In this document: positions 23,601-34,965 of the stretch, piece by piece | Position numbering within the stretch: the stretch's first letter is position 1 | Layout of the letters: the number at the start of each line of letters is the position of its first letter | Assembly: GCF_052324685.1 (NCBI RefSeq) | Contig: NC_135211.1 | Span: 14,983,446 to 15,047,445 of the forward strand | Origin: Brachyhypopomus gauderio | Taxonomy: Eukaryota > Chordata > Actinopteri > Gymnotiformes > Hypopomidae | Direction: 5' to 3' | DNA length: 64,000 nt | Position numbers and translations under genes: made by a program | The notes under the pieces: generated by a model | What the model saw: the letters and a program-made list of their open reading frames with translations, nothing else | The model's database searches: none | Told to the model about the DNA's origin: nothing

Positions 23601-24567
23601 TGTGTTCTGCGTCCTCTGATTCAGGGATTAACATGTTGAGTTGGGCACTTTGCCATGTTTAAGCAGTTCTCTACAGGCTTTCTGTCTCCTAGATCTGTAT
23701 CAGAGAGAAGGACAGCTGACTGGCAATTTGGTTTCTTTTAATGGAATTTTAGTTTTACTGTTTTTGAGGGCATTTACCTGGTCCAGTGCACTTCACAGGA
23801 ATATTTGTGCTGCTGGTGTGTGTGTGTGTGTGCTGGCCTTGGGATTTATATCATGATCAGGGGTTGGAATATGGTGGAAGACTGTGTGGGGGTGTGAGGG
23901 GTATATGGGGTGAGGGGGGGTGGGGGTGTGGGTGTATGAGAGAGTGGGGTGTGTGTGCTCATTGAGGGAACTGCTTTCAGCTCAACAGGAGAAAATCAGC
24001 TCTTACAATAACCCGTTTACTGCAGAAGAGAATCATTTCAGAATATCGGGAATTACAGTCATCAGTTCTAATGTTTATACAATTAGTGTTCATTACAAAC
24101 CTCTGTTCATTGAACTTAGAACTCTGCTACTGACGTCAGCAGGGAAAGGATGTGTGTGTGATGTGTTGCTGATCACAGCTTTATATTAAAAAACACAAAA
24201 CTGTCTTTGAGACTTTATTGCCTAGATGTCCGTAGAACTGTAAGCAAGCGTATATTGCCTGCATGTTGTAAAGCCTCAGACCTGTCCACTAGAAGACTGA
24301 CAACATGTAGCCCAGGGTGGGTGTGGGTGGAGGGAGTGAGGGACTCCCGGGAGCTGGCCTGACCTTTCAGAGGAGCTGACTAATAGCAGAGTGCCTGCCA
24401 ATCCACACCACCATCACGTGGGTGCCCCAGCAACTAGGACCCGCGGCATGGTCTGTCCTGCTGATATGTACTTACAGGACGGAAATGGGAATAGTGTGGG
24501 ATAAATATTATGTGTTTTGTTGTCATGCAGCCCCTCTTTTACAGGTCTGAGCTGGTTGTGAGTGTTC

Positions 24568-24659
<92 letters not shown>

Positions 24660-24663
24660 GCTA

Positions 24664-24706
<43 letters not shown>

Positions 24707-24707
24707 T
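24568..24707 (+). repeat. Compound (TATC)n-(TGTC)n microsatellite
   Basis: About 23 copies of the first tetranucleotide are followed directly by about 10 of the second. Confidence 0.97.
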
Positions 24708-24859
24708 TAGAATATTATACATCTCTCATCCTGTGAATATGTACAAATATTTACATTTATTTATTTATACATATTCATTTATTTATTTGTGGTCTATCTA
24801 AAATGTGGACGACAGGGAATGCTTGGAGTACAAAATAGCAGAAAAAATATTACAAATCT

Positions 24860-24970
24860 GTGTGTGTATGTGTGTGTGTGTGCATGCATGCGCATATGTG
24901 TGTGTGTCTGACTTTTTTTATTCTGGCCACTCAATACTCCTCCACCAGATGGGAGCCGAGAGAGGTGTGT

Positions 24971-25001
<31 letters not shown>

Positions 25002-25130
25002 GTGCGAGACGAGGGGCTGTCCCCATATATCTAGATATGGAGGATTCTTTGTTCACTGTTCACTGGCAGTCTTTAATAGCAGCACTGTGGGGAGTGTGTG
25101 TGTGTGTGTGTGTGTGTGTGAGTGTGTGTA
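24860..25130 (+). repeat. TG-rich low-complexity DNA with G runs
   Basis: Several short (TG)n tracts surround a run of about 19 G near 24985. Open frames here encode only Cys-Val repeats and are artefacts. Confidence 0.9.
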
Positions 25131-26460
25131 CTCGCTGCAAAATCTCATTAAAAGTGAGAGTGGAGTGGAGGGGGCTTGAGATCCCATTAAGACGACTACA
25201 TAGACTTCAAACAAATAAGAATATGGAGGTCAGACTGGCTACAGTGTCTCAGACCAGGAATGATCACAATGGACCTACCATGGCAAATACAGTAAAAATA
25301 GACATATTATTCACACTACAGTGGGAGAAGTTTAATCATGGACATATTCAGACAATTTTAGCTCTACAAATCACAGTAAACTGAAACTTGTGATTTAGGT
25401 TTTAGCTCAAAAATACACACAAAGAACACTTCCTCACCCAATATCTTATTGATTTTTTTTCTTGTTGTGCACACACCTCCTGTACAGATTTGATTAGACA
25501 CATAGGTGCCAGAGAGAGAGAGAAAGAGCGAGAGAGAGAAAGAAAGACAGACAGACAGAGAAACAGAATTGAAGGCTTAGGGCCAGATCTGAGCTTTTTA
25601 TTATAATGTGAAAAACACTGTGCTCTATAAAACATCTGCAGCACTATTTTGGTGTGGAAATCATGTAGAGGTACATGATAAATTATAAGCTTTAAAAGTA
25701 AAAAAAATTGCTTTTCACCATTTGGGCAAATAGTAGCAATGTACAAATTGTCCTAAACTATTGATACGATTGAGCTACAATACATTGCTGGCACAGAGCA
25801 GAGGAAAGCTCTTTAGCATTTAACCTGCAGTGAGCTTTCTTTCCAGCAGACACACAGCTGTACAAACCTGTCATTTAAATGATTGGAAAATTACATATTG
25901 AGACATGCAGACATTCAAAGAGCCTTTATAATGCACATGTCCATAATAATGCATAAACACACATTACCACACACTCCACGACACATGCACACCCTTGTGT
26001 TTGTGTGTGCATACGTATCTGCTCCACGTATTACAAAACAAGCAGACTGCAGCATATCTTTATGCTTTCTTAAATATGCTTTTGTTGTTGCATTCTTTAA
26101 TTGATGTTTTGTAAAGTATAAAAAAGTCAGGTGTTGAAAGACGATTATCCCTTTTTCCGTCTTTGACTATTTAATTTTAAGATGATTTTAAAATGATTTA
26201 ACAACTATTAATTAATCTTTCATCTAAAATGTTGTCCTCTCTGCTATCTATATGTTTTAATCCTAAACTTGCAGTATGAACATTCCCACATATTACCACA
26301 GGTGTCATTACATTTGTCACTGTAACAGCGGGTTAGAGAATTAGTATTAATATTATTATTATTAGTAGAAGAAGGTCCAGGTGAAACAAGCAACAGGCTA
26401 ATCAAGGGGGTGTGGTCACATGTGGATGTATGCACATAGTGACACATCAAAACACAGAAA
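25130..26460. other. Intergenic, nothing recognised
   Basis: Non-coding sequence with a short GA-rich tract (~25509-25560). No gene, TIR pair or SINE head is seen. Confidence 0.5.
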
Positions 26461-26628
26461 CAAAACAAAACAGAGTTGTGCAGTATTGTTTACAGCGAGT
26501 CCCGGGGCTGCTGATTGTTCCAATAACACCCAGAATTCATTTCTGTAAATGTGGAACAGGTTTGGTCTCAGGATGCAGCCTGGTCTCACCCCACACCCCT
26601 GCATGAGGTATCCTGGTCTGTAGTTCAC
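26460..26628 (-). pseudogene. LINE reverse-transcriptase fragment
   Basis: The minus-strand frame contains GVRPGCILRPNLFHIYRNE followed by LLEQSAAPGL. This is the reverse-transcriptase block just before the catalytic YADD in fish LINEs (normally GVRQGC.LSP.LFN.Y.NE). The YADD itself is lost. It is a short, dead fragment. Confidence 0.75.
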
Positions 26629-26871
26629 AAGTTTTATTTAATCTTTATTAGACGGTTTTCTTGTAATTTTACTGCTTGTAATAAATTATTTTCTTGTATT
26701 TTCTTGTACAGTATTTGGATAGCCATCTGTTTGTCTTTTCAAAACATATTTCTTTCTATGATCTTTTACCAAATGTTTTTGTTTTAGAAAAATTTGCTTC
26801 AATTGCAGATTTATTAAATAGTTATTTGTTATAGATGAAAGAGATGAAAAAGTGTATATTATATGTAAATT

Positions 26872-26946
26872 ATACATTTGTAAGAAATATAATAAAGTGT
26901 TAAAAGATACATTTGTAAGAAATATAATAAAGTGTTAAAAAATACA
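26872..26946 (+). repeat. Tandem duplication of ~37 bp
   Basis: Two adjacent near-identical copies contain atacatttgtaagaaatata and taataaagtgttaaaa. Confidence 0.9.
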
Positions 26947-27330
26947 ATTGTGGTATTAAGTATAAGTTTTTTAATTAATGAAATGTGAAGATGAATATAT
27001 GATAACATGATTGTCAAATGTGTTTAAACATATGATTTTTTTTTCAAATGTGGATGCAGACATATTTCTAAAATGTATCAAATGCATAAAAAATGCATTT
27101 GCAGTGAATCAAATAAGATTCAGTAAACATCACTGTGCTCAAAGTGTTTTTTGCAGATAAGTCTTATTTCACCCATGTCTGAGGTGTCTGGGTGTTTTTT
27201 TTATACCTTGAAACACCTCAGAGTAAGTGAGATGCTGGGAAAGAGAAAGGCACCTGTTATATTTATAACGTTTTGCTGTACTTATACAATGTTAATTGCC
27301 TGTACCCACGCATGGGAACTGCACATATTG

Positions 27331-27440
27331 GCCGTGGCTCTGCTGGGCGTGGCTTTGCTAGGCGTGGCTCTGCTGGGCGTGGCTCTGCTGTGCGTGGCTC
27401 TGCTGGGCGTGGCTCGGCTGGGTGTGGCTTTGCTAACTCT
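27331..27440 (+). repeat. 15-bp minisatellite (ggcgtggctctgctg)
   Basis: About seven slightly diverged tandem copies. Because 15 is a multiple of three, frames stay open and give spurious Ala/Leu/Gly or Pro/Arg repeat proteins. Confidence 0.95.
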
Positions 27441-27544
27441 GCTGGGTTGGTGGGTGGCTGGGGTCTTCCAAGTACTCTACCTGTTAGGTTATTAGCGAGG
27501 ATTCTGACACCCTCGATTGAGGTACACATGAACACGTAGGTGAT

Positions 27545-28510
27545 TATCATTCTGAGATGGGAGAACGGTGATGTGGGTGATCGAGACTGTGGCAGTGATG
27601 TCGTGATGTTGAATGTTGTGATGTTGTGATGTCGTGATGTCGAATGCTGTCGATGACGTCAGTGGGGAGGTCTTTTCCTGGGAGCAGAGGCCAGATGGTC
27701 ATGATGGCTTCTGTGAATTCTCTGTGAGACTTCTCTGCTACTTTGTTCAGAGAGTCAGCCATTTTCTGAGTGCAAGTGTCATTGTCAATGTGGACAACAA
27801 TGTTCTGGGGGCCATGCGGTTTGGACAGGCAGAGGGTGCGCTGTGTGCATTTAGCCATAGGAAACATCTTTCAGTGGTGGAGATATTTTACATCAAAGTC
27901 AATGAGGACTGTGATTGGGGTGGCTGTGATAGGTGGTCTGTGGCTGGCCTGTGGTGCTGTGGCTGTTATTTTGGGCAATGGTGCTGGTTTTCTGATTGTC
28001 CTCAGGGGCTGGTGTTCTGATTGTCCTCAGGGGCTGGTGTTCTGATTGTCCTCAGGGGCTGGTGTTCTGATTGTCCTCAGGGGCTGGTGTTCTGATTGTC
28101 CTCAGGGGCTGGTGTTCTGATTGTCCTCAGGGGCTGGTTTTCTGCTTTCTGCCTGTGAGTTTGTTGGTCAGCTGTCAGGCTATACTGACTACGGAAAACT
28201 GTCTGTACTGTGCTGGGAAACTCTTTCTACTTGTTGTAAAAGCTAATAATGAATTTGTTGTGTCCATAGTTTTATTTCCAGCCATGTTTAGCTCTTTCAT
28301 AGCTGTGTAGAGGACTGTGTGCCAGATATTTGGGTCATGTGTGTAGAACACCAGGTCTACTTTTCCTTCTTTGTCACTGTGAATCATGAAGTTTGCTTTC
28401 AGGGGCTCTGGGAGCTTTCAGCACTGTCATCTGTCCTGTGACGTTGTCGGGGGAGCTGAAGGCCGCAAGTAAGTTCATCGTGTACCCTGAGGAATGTGGT
28501 AGGTTTTTCT
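27545..28510 (-). pseudogene. Unidentified decayed protein-coding remnant
   Basis: On the minus strand two protein-like segments flank a repeat array. The first (28387 down to 28175) contains DKEGKVDLVFYTHDPNIWHT and FTTSRKSFPAQYRQF. Similar sense-looking frame continues upstream to ~28500 but with a reading-frame change near 28390. The second (27960 down to ~27640) contains TPITVLIDFDVKYLHH, a stop, then PQNIVVHIDNDTCTQKMADS and LPGKDLPTDVIDSIRH. Composition and codon sense look like real protein rather than noise, but I do not recognise the family. It may derive from a large transposon or virus-like element, or be a decayed host gene. At least one stop and one frameshift are visible, so it is not expected to be functional. 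Confidence 0.45.
27991..28140 (+). repeat. 25-bp minisatellite, six virtually identical copies
   Basis: The unit begins tctgattgtcctcagg and is repeated with no spacers at 27991, 28016, 28041, 28066, 28091 and 28116. It lies between the two halves of the minus-strand coding remnant, where it expands a Pro/Asn/Gln/Thr-type linker with frame changes because 25 is not a multiple of three. Confidence 0.97.
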
Positions 28511-28676
28511 TTTTTCTCTATTTCTAGTGCTGTTAAGACAGTTTTGTTTGTTTGATCATCATCTTTGTGTCACTCCCAGTTCCCCGTGCAGTGGTTCACA
28601 GACCTCTTCTCATCACACTGTACCAGGTAACTCACACACTGCAGACTAGCCTGATCAGACTGATGCAGATGATGAG

Positions 28677-28677
<1 letters not shown>

Positions 28678-28750
<73 letters not shown>
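28678..28750 (+). repeat. (CA)n microsatellite
   Basis: About 36 uninterrupted CA copies. Confidence 0.98.
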
Positions 28751-28752
<2 letters not shown>

Positions 28753-29724
28753 TATCTGTTGGCATCTCTCACTTGACTGCATTATGCTTCTTTTATTCTT
28801 CCCCCCTCTGCTACACTTCTTACATTATTAATATACTCTCAATATACACCCAAACCTAACCACATGTAGACACACACACACATACACACATACACACACA
28901 CTGCCTTTCATTACCTGCCCATTCATTCAGGCATACAAGCGAGAAGTTTGAAACCAAGTGGTAGTTTCTGGCTAATTATCACACTATCCAACACAAGTGA
29001 ATCAGCTAGCTTTCACAAACCTGCCACTCAGTGACCACTGACCAGAACCCCTGCTAGCAGTGAGGGAGGGAGAGAAAAAGACTGAGAGAGACAAAGAAAG
29101 GGAGAGGTTGCATTGATCAAAGCTGCTGTCATGTTTGTCTACACGGAGTTACACCTGGCCTGGTCACGCACCTAAACCAGCCGTCCATCATGGCGTCTCC
29201 TCCACGGGCAGGAACGTTGAGGCTCCTCAGCCTGGAGGGCTGTGAGAGGAAACTAGTGCCTGTTAGCTTATAGAATAGTTGCTAATAGAAGTTGCTTTTT
29301 ATTGCTGATTCATTTACAATTTTTCTGAACCTGTGTTAAAAGTCAGGATAAGAAATGTGAAGAGAGATGGTGTTTCTGCATTGGTGCAGATGTGAAACTC
29401 CTAAAGGAACTGCCATTTACTGCCAGAGACTCTCTAGTGTGTTATGAGTTGGAAAATAAAGACCCTGTTAACCTCTGACTAGGAACAACTCACAAAAGAC
29501 TTAAAAACCAAGCACACTGCAGGCACAGCAAATAATTCTGGAGGTAATGAATATCTGTGGGCTTAGTGACAGGAAAATCTGTTCATGCTCACAGATGGGA
29601 GATGCTGTTTTGAGGGGCCATCCGCTGTAGTTTTTCCTATGTGGCATTAATAAACTAATTGCTTTTCCTGCTTGCACAATCAATTCCTGCCACACCCAGA
29701 TGTCTATTTGCCCATGAAGTGTCT

Positions 29725-29727
<3 letters not shown>
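28751..29727. other. Intergenic, nothing recognised
   Basis: Non-coding, mixed-composition sequence between microsatellites. No exon, SINE head or inverted termini seen. Confidence 0.5.
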
Positions 29728-29760
<33 letters not shown>

Positions 29761-30524
29761 TGCGTGCGTGCGTGTGTGTGTATTTTTCTGCTCATCTACC
29801 TTACACTCTATCTGATGATCCATTGGCTGGGACGTGCAAACATGTATATAAATAGATAGGCATTGTGTGCTTTGGAAAAGCTCGATCAGGCATTATAATC
29901 AATCTCAGAGCCCCTTCTCTTTTTTGGCCATTGGAGATTTGGCCCAGGGTGTGGCAGCCGCTGTGTAAAGCAGCCAAGCCACTCGCCATCTGGGGAATGC
30001 CACACACACACACACACCACTACAGACATACACACACACACACACACACACCCCACACACACACACACACACCCCTACAGACATACACACACACACACAC
30101 ACCCCTACAGACATACAGACACTCACCCCACACACACACAGTCTGGACCCATACGGAGACAAAGGACGGCACACAGATGAAAGAGGGAGAAGGTCATGAG
30201 AGCGAGAGGCAGAGAGAGCGTTTAAAGCAGTACATATGCAACAGCACGACGGAGATAATAACCAAGAGGAATGCAGTGGAGAGGAAGTGCACCAGAGACC
30301 AGTGATGAGCAGCACACGCAGAGGAATTCAGGAAGCTACTTTCTGATTGGCTCTCTGTGTGCTGCTTATCTCACTGGATTGGTTGTTCATCTCATTGTCA
30401 TTGGATGCTCGTCTAATTGTGATTGGATGAGTTGCAGACAGAGTGTGATGTCTACATTGCATTGTTGAAGTGTTGTGTCTGCATGTGAGTGTATGGAGTT
30501 GTCTGTGTGTGTGTGAGAGAGATA

Positions 30525-30576
<52 letters not shown>

Positions 30577-30938
30577 ACCCAGGTTTAATATGATGATATA
30601 AGAAATGGAAATAAAAATATTCTCCTCAAAACAAACTTATCCCCCAAAACTTATTCTTATCCCCCAAAACAAACAAACAAAAATCTAAGTAAGATGGAAA
30701 TGTGTTATTTTGGTTACTGGTTCCTAAGGGTATTTTTAGATTCAGATTCATACACAGCAGCATTTACCAACAGTAACTCAATATAAAATGATAAAGTCAG
30801 AAGCATGAGGTTGTTTGTAGAAGGATCCTGCACCTGGAGACACCTGTTTCCCCAGAAACACACACACTCCACCAGGTTCAATGAGCTAGTCAAGGTCAGA
30901 GCTCTTCACCTCCCCCACAAAGTACACACACCCACTCA

Positions 30939-31012
<74 letters not shown>

Positions 31013-31115
31013 AGCAGAGACATGAACACAGCCACACATATACATGTGCACACATGCGCACACAAATGCACACATGCAACTCCCTCCCTCCAGGCACTCA
31101 CGTTCAAACAAACAT

Positions 31116-31183
<68 letters not shown>

Positions 31184-31524
31184 ATCCAGTAAGACAGTCC
31201 TGCTCATCAGACCCCACAGTTTCAATAGCAGTTTGTCTGTGTTTTTTTTTCCCTCCTGTAACGTTCCTCAGTATGATACTAAGCTCATGCAGGAAACATG
31301 TCTCTCCTCATTCATCTTCTTGCACCTCTCTTCCCTCCTTTAATGCATCTCACCATGTTACTATTACTAAATGTGAGACGCTGACGCACACGCTGACGCA
31401 CACCCGGTGGCCCCGCCCACGACCCTGACCTAGGCCAATCGGGCTCTCACAACTGGAAAATGTCCCACTGGACCGCACCCTCTTGTTCATAGAAAAGGAT
31501 TTTGGGAAAATGAAAGAGGTCCAA

Positions 31525-31599
<75 letters not shown>

Positions 31600-32144
31600 T
31601 GTATTTATGTGCTCGTGTGCACAAACAGATGTGTGCCTATTTCTATTCCATGTACTGCTGAGAGGCTCTGTGCCCATTCAGAGCCAAAAAAACTGAATAT
31701 CTGTATGGCCTTCTCTTTCTCTCTAGGTCTCCCTCTCTCTCTCTCTCTCTCTCTCTGCCTCTGCCTCTTTTGTACTCTCACTTCTCCCCGTATCTTTAGA
31801 GTGGAGACGGTTGCCATAGAGACAGAGATGCTTATGGAAAGACATTAAAAAAAAATCTGATCATTGTACACTGCTTTGGGTTCTAGGAAATAGAAATCTA
31901 GAAATACATGGATCAGGGAGAAATTGAGGATGAATACAGATAGCCGCCAAAGGAGAGAACATTTAACAGATGCATATTTTCATAGATTAAAATGATCAAA
32001 TGACATTAGTCATTTGAATTATTATATGCAATGAATAGATTGCATTAGTCCAAATGTATCTGTAGGGTTGGTAGCAGAGTACACCATGTAAGTGTCAGGT
32101 CTCTGGCAGGTGGATGCTGAGGTATATATGCAGACATATATGTG

Positions 32145-32202
<58 letters not shown>

Positions 32203-32330
32203 CGAGCGTGCGTGTGTGGTGTCTCTGAGCTGATGACATTACTACAAAAAAACCACATCCCCTCACCACTTTATTTAGAGAGAGAGAGAGAAAGAGGGAG
32301 AGAGAAAAAAAGAGGGAGAGAGAGAGAACC
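29728..32330. repeat. Microsatellite cluster
   Basis: Successive arrays: (TG)n 29728-29757; interrupted (CA)n with a repeated cctacagacata spacer 30001-30140; (GATA)/(GA)n 30513-30576; (CA)n 30940-31008 and 31117-31180; (TG)n 31528-31598; (CT)n ~31730-31755; (TG)n 32143-32198; GA-rich 32277-32328. Long open frames of His-Thr or Cys-Val repeats are products of these arrays, not genes. Confidence 0.95.
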
Positions 32331-33039
32331 TTTTAGAATAGTTTCCTTTAATGAGGGCACTGCAAAAAGTGGAACAACTCAGATTCAACCTTTGCATCCC
32401 TCGTTGTTGTGCTTGCACATATCAGATGCACATACCACATTTCATGCAGAAATGAATCCATATTCATGCCAAAGCTCTGAAATCTTTACAACCCAAAAAA
32501 GCTAATGAACGTACAGATCATGTAAAAAGTACGTCAGAAATCCTTTGGTTGAGACTAGTAGTTTTCTAGGAACTCAGTATATACTAATGGAAAGATGTTA
32601 CAGCCCCACCCAGTGGCAGACTACATATACATTTACCACGTTAATTAGATTAGCTAAATATATAGGATGTCGTTTCTATACACAAACGTAAGTCATATAG
32701 GCCTATCAAAGCTAATCTTATTAATTTTTTGCGTTTTAGAAATCACGTGTTATCCTATTCCTGACCCAGTGACCTTCTACATAAATTATCTTTCATAAAA
32801 TGTTATTTATGTTTACTACTAATTTAACACCAATTGCGTGTTTATGGCAACTTCAGCAGTTTATGTCAACTGTTTTCGTATAAAATGCACTGTACAAATA
32901 TATACAGGACTGAAAGCACATACAGTCTGAACGCTGTTATATATTTCGTCTGCTACACTTGCTATATCCGACATCCAGTCGTCTTGATTAAAGGTGTGCC
33001 GGCTTACAGTCGCTGTAATTATTTTCCAGTCAGACCCAG

Positions 33040-33780
33040 AAGGCGTGTATGACCCTTGTGTTAATTCCATAAGGGAGAGCTGACAGTTATGAACGGTGGC
33101 CATGGTGTGGCCACTCTCCCCTCCTCTCCCCCCACCGCCACTGTAGCAAAAAGACGGACTATAATTCAATTTCGCGCCGTCGCGGGTAAATTAACAGAAT
33201 AAGAGGGAGCATATTAGATGTAAATTAACTTCCTTCGCAAAGTGCAGACGATTGATTAAGCGAATTTCGAACATTTCGTATTTTCACAGTGCCTTAGATA
33301 CTTAGTATTAAAAGCGAAAAAAAAATCGAAATCTGTTTTCCATATTAATTGATCTATTAAACAGTCGGGTTTTGTCAAAGTTTGTTTATGGCAAAACCAT
33401 CATCAACAAACCGGTTTAAAACGCAGCGACTATCCCTACACGTTTGTATTCCAATTAGGCGTCGACCCATCTGATCGTGTGGGGTTATTCGAACCCTGGG
33501 GGCCAATTTGGGCCCCGGTGCCGCACGTGCCGGGCGATTCCAGGGTTTCCATCATTTTGGTTGTCCGGGAAACGCGTTGCACCGCCATCTGCCACGGGCC
33601 TGTACCGCTGATCCCTATCGCCCTGTCGTGTAGTGGTGACAAAATGTTTACCGGCCAATTGACGAAGCGACCATTACCGGCGATAAAGCACTCTTTATTG
33701 GACACAGCTAGCGCGTGTCTCTTTAACACGCACGCGTGCGCGCTCACATGCAAAAATCCTTTACACCTAAAGCCAGTGTG
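33040..33780. promoter_or_regulatory. CpG-retaining unique segment, candidate regulatory region
   Basis: CpG-rich, repeat-free sequence 1.1-1.8 kb before the TA/TG tract and the putative gas2 promoter. It contains a hairpin-forming inverted repeat (33073-33120) and many intact CpGs (33440-33740), including ccaattgacgaagcgacc and gataaagcactctttattgg. No coding frame is convincing. It could be an enhancer, an unmethylated island or an unannotated transcript. Confidence 0.3.
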
Positions 33781-33940
33781 AAATACAATGGGTGCCTTTG
33801 ATGAGTTTGTTTTTATTCATAGACATACTGTTAAAATTCACAGAGCAGCTAAGGACTGAAGGTAACTGCAGGATTAAATTAACAAAATTAACAAAAGCGT
33901 TTACGGTTCTGATTAATGACAAATAGCAGCGATCAACATT

Positions 33941-33955
33941 GCCCTCTGCTGGTGG
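33941..33955 (-). promoter_or_regulatory. CTCF-like motif, reverse orientation
   Basis: The minus strand gives CCAGCAGAGGGCAA, 13 of 14 positions of CCASYAGRKGGCRS. It is oriented toward the forward motif at 5638, on the other side of slc17a6. Confidence 0.4.
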
Positions 33956-34668
33956 AAATCGGCAGTTTCGTGTGGCTCTTCGCTGTTCTCATTCACTTTT
34001 TCTTACACATACACATTCAGAAAAATGATGAAGACTGACCGCTGATAATCATGTTGGTGTGCTTTGTTATATAGGAAACAGGAATTCTTTGAAGTGAAAA
34101 GGAAAAATGATTTAAAGGTAAAATTGGAGAACTATCTTACGCATTCAAATGAAATCTATTTTGATACATCCAGGCATGCAAACATTCTTTTCGCGCTAAT
34201 GGAAATTCATGCCGGGCTCGTATCACATTGAAACTTTAAAAACCACATTTAAATAATCTTAGATGAGTTGAGTAGATTGTCAGACATACAGGAAGTATAT
34301 GCACTAAAATAGATTATTGTGTTCCATATCATCAGGAACATAAATGGCAAACAGCATAAAATATTTACTAATGTTGATTTAATTAACTTTTTCCTAAATC
34401 AAGCACTATTCTTTGTCAAATCTTGTCATTTTAAGAGCTTGCACGCGAATCGTCCTGGCACTTAGTAAACATTTCTTAAAGTCTTAACTAACATATGTAA
34501 ACCAAGTTTAGTCATCTTTTCAAAGTATATTCTACTATTTAGCGTTTGAAAAGTTATTCAAATGGTCTTATACTAACACTCTCCGTCAACCCAGTCCAAA
34601 TTATGTTCCATAAAACCAGGGAATGCGTGTTGATTCAGAAAGGTCTGTATATGAAGATGTGTCGTTTA

Positions 34669-34965
<297 letters not shown>

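Noticed and set aside
27263-27550. Ala/Pro/Arg/Glu repeat proteins
   Set aside because: Products of the 15-bp minisatellite.
27991-28140. CRISPR-like direct repeats
   Set aside because: Copies are contiguous with no spacers, in a vertebrate genome; it is a minisatellite.
29865-32258. Long His-Thr and Cys-Val frames
   Set aside because: Translation of (CA)n/(TG)n arrays.
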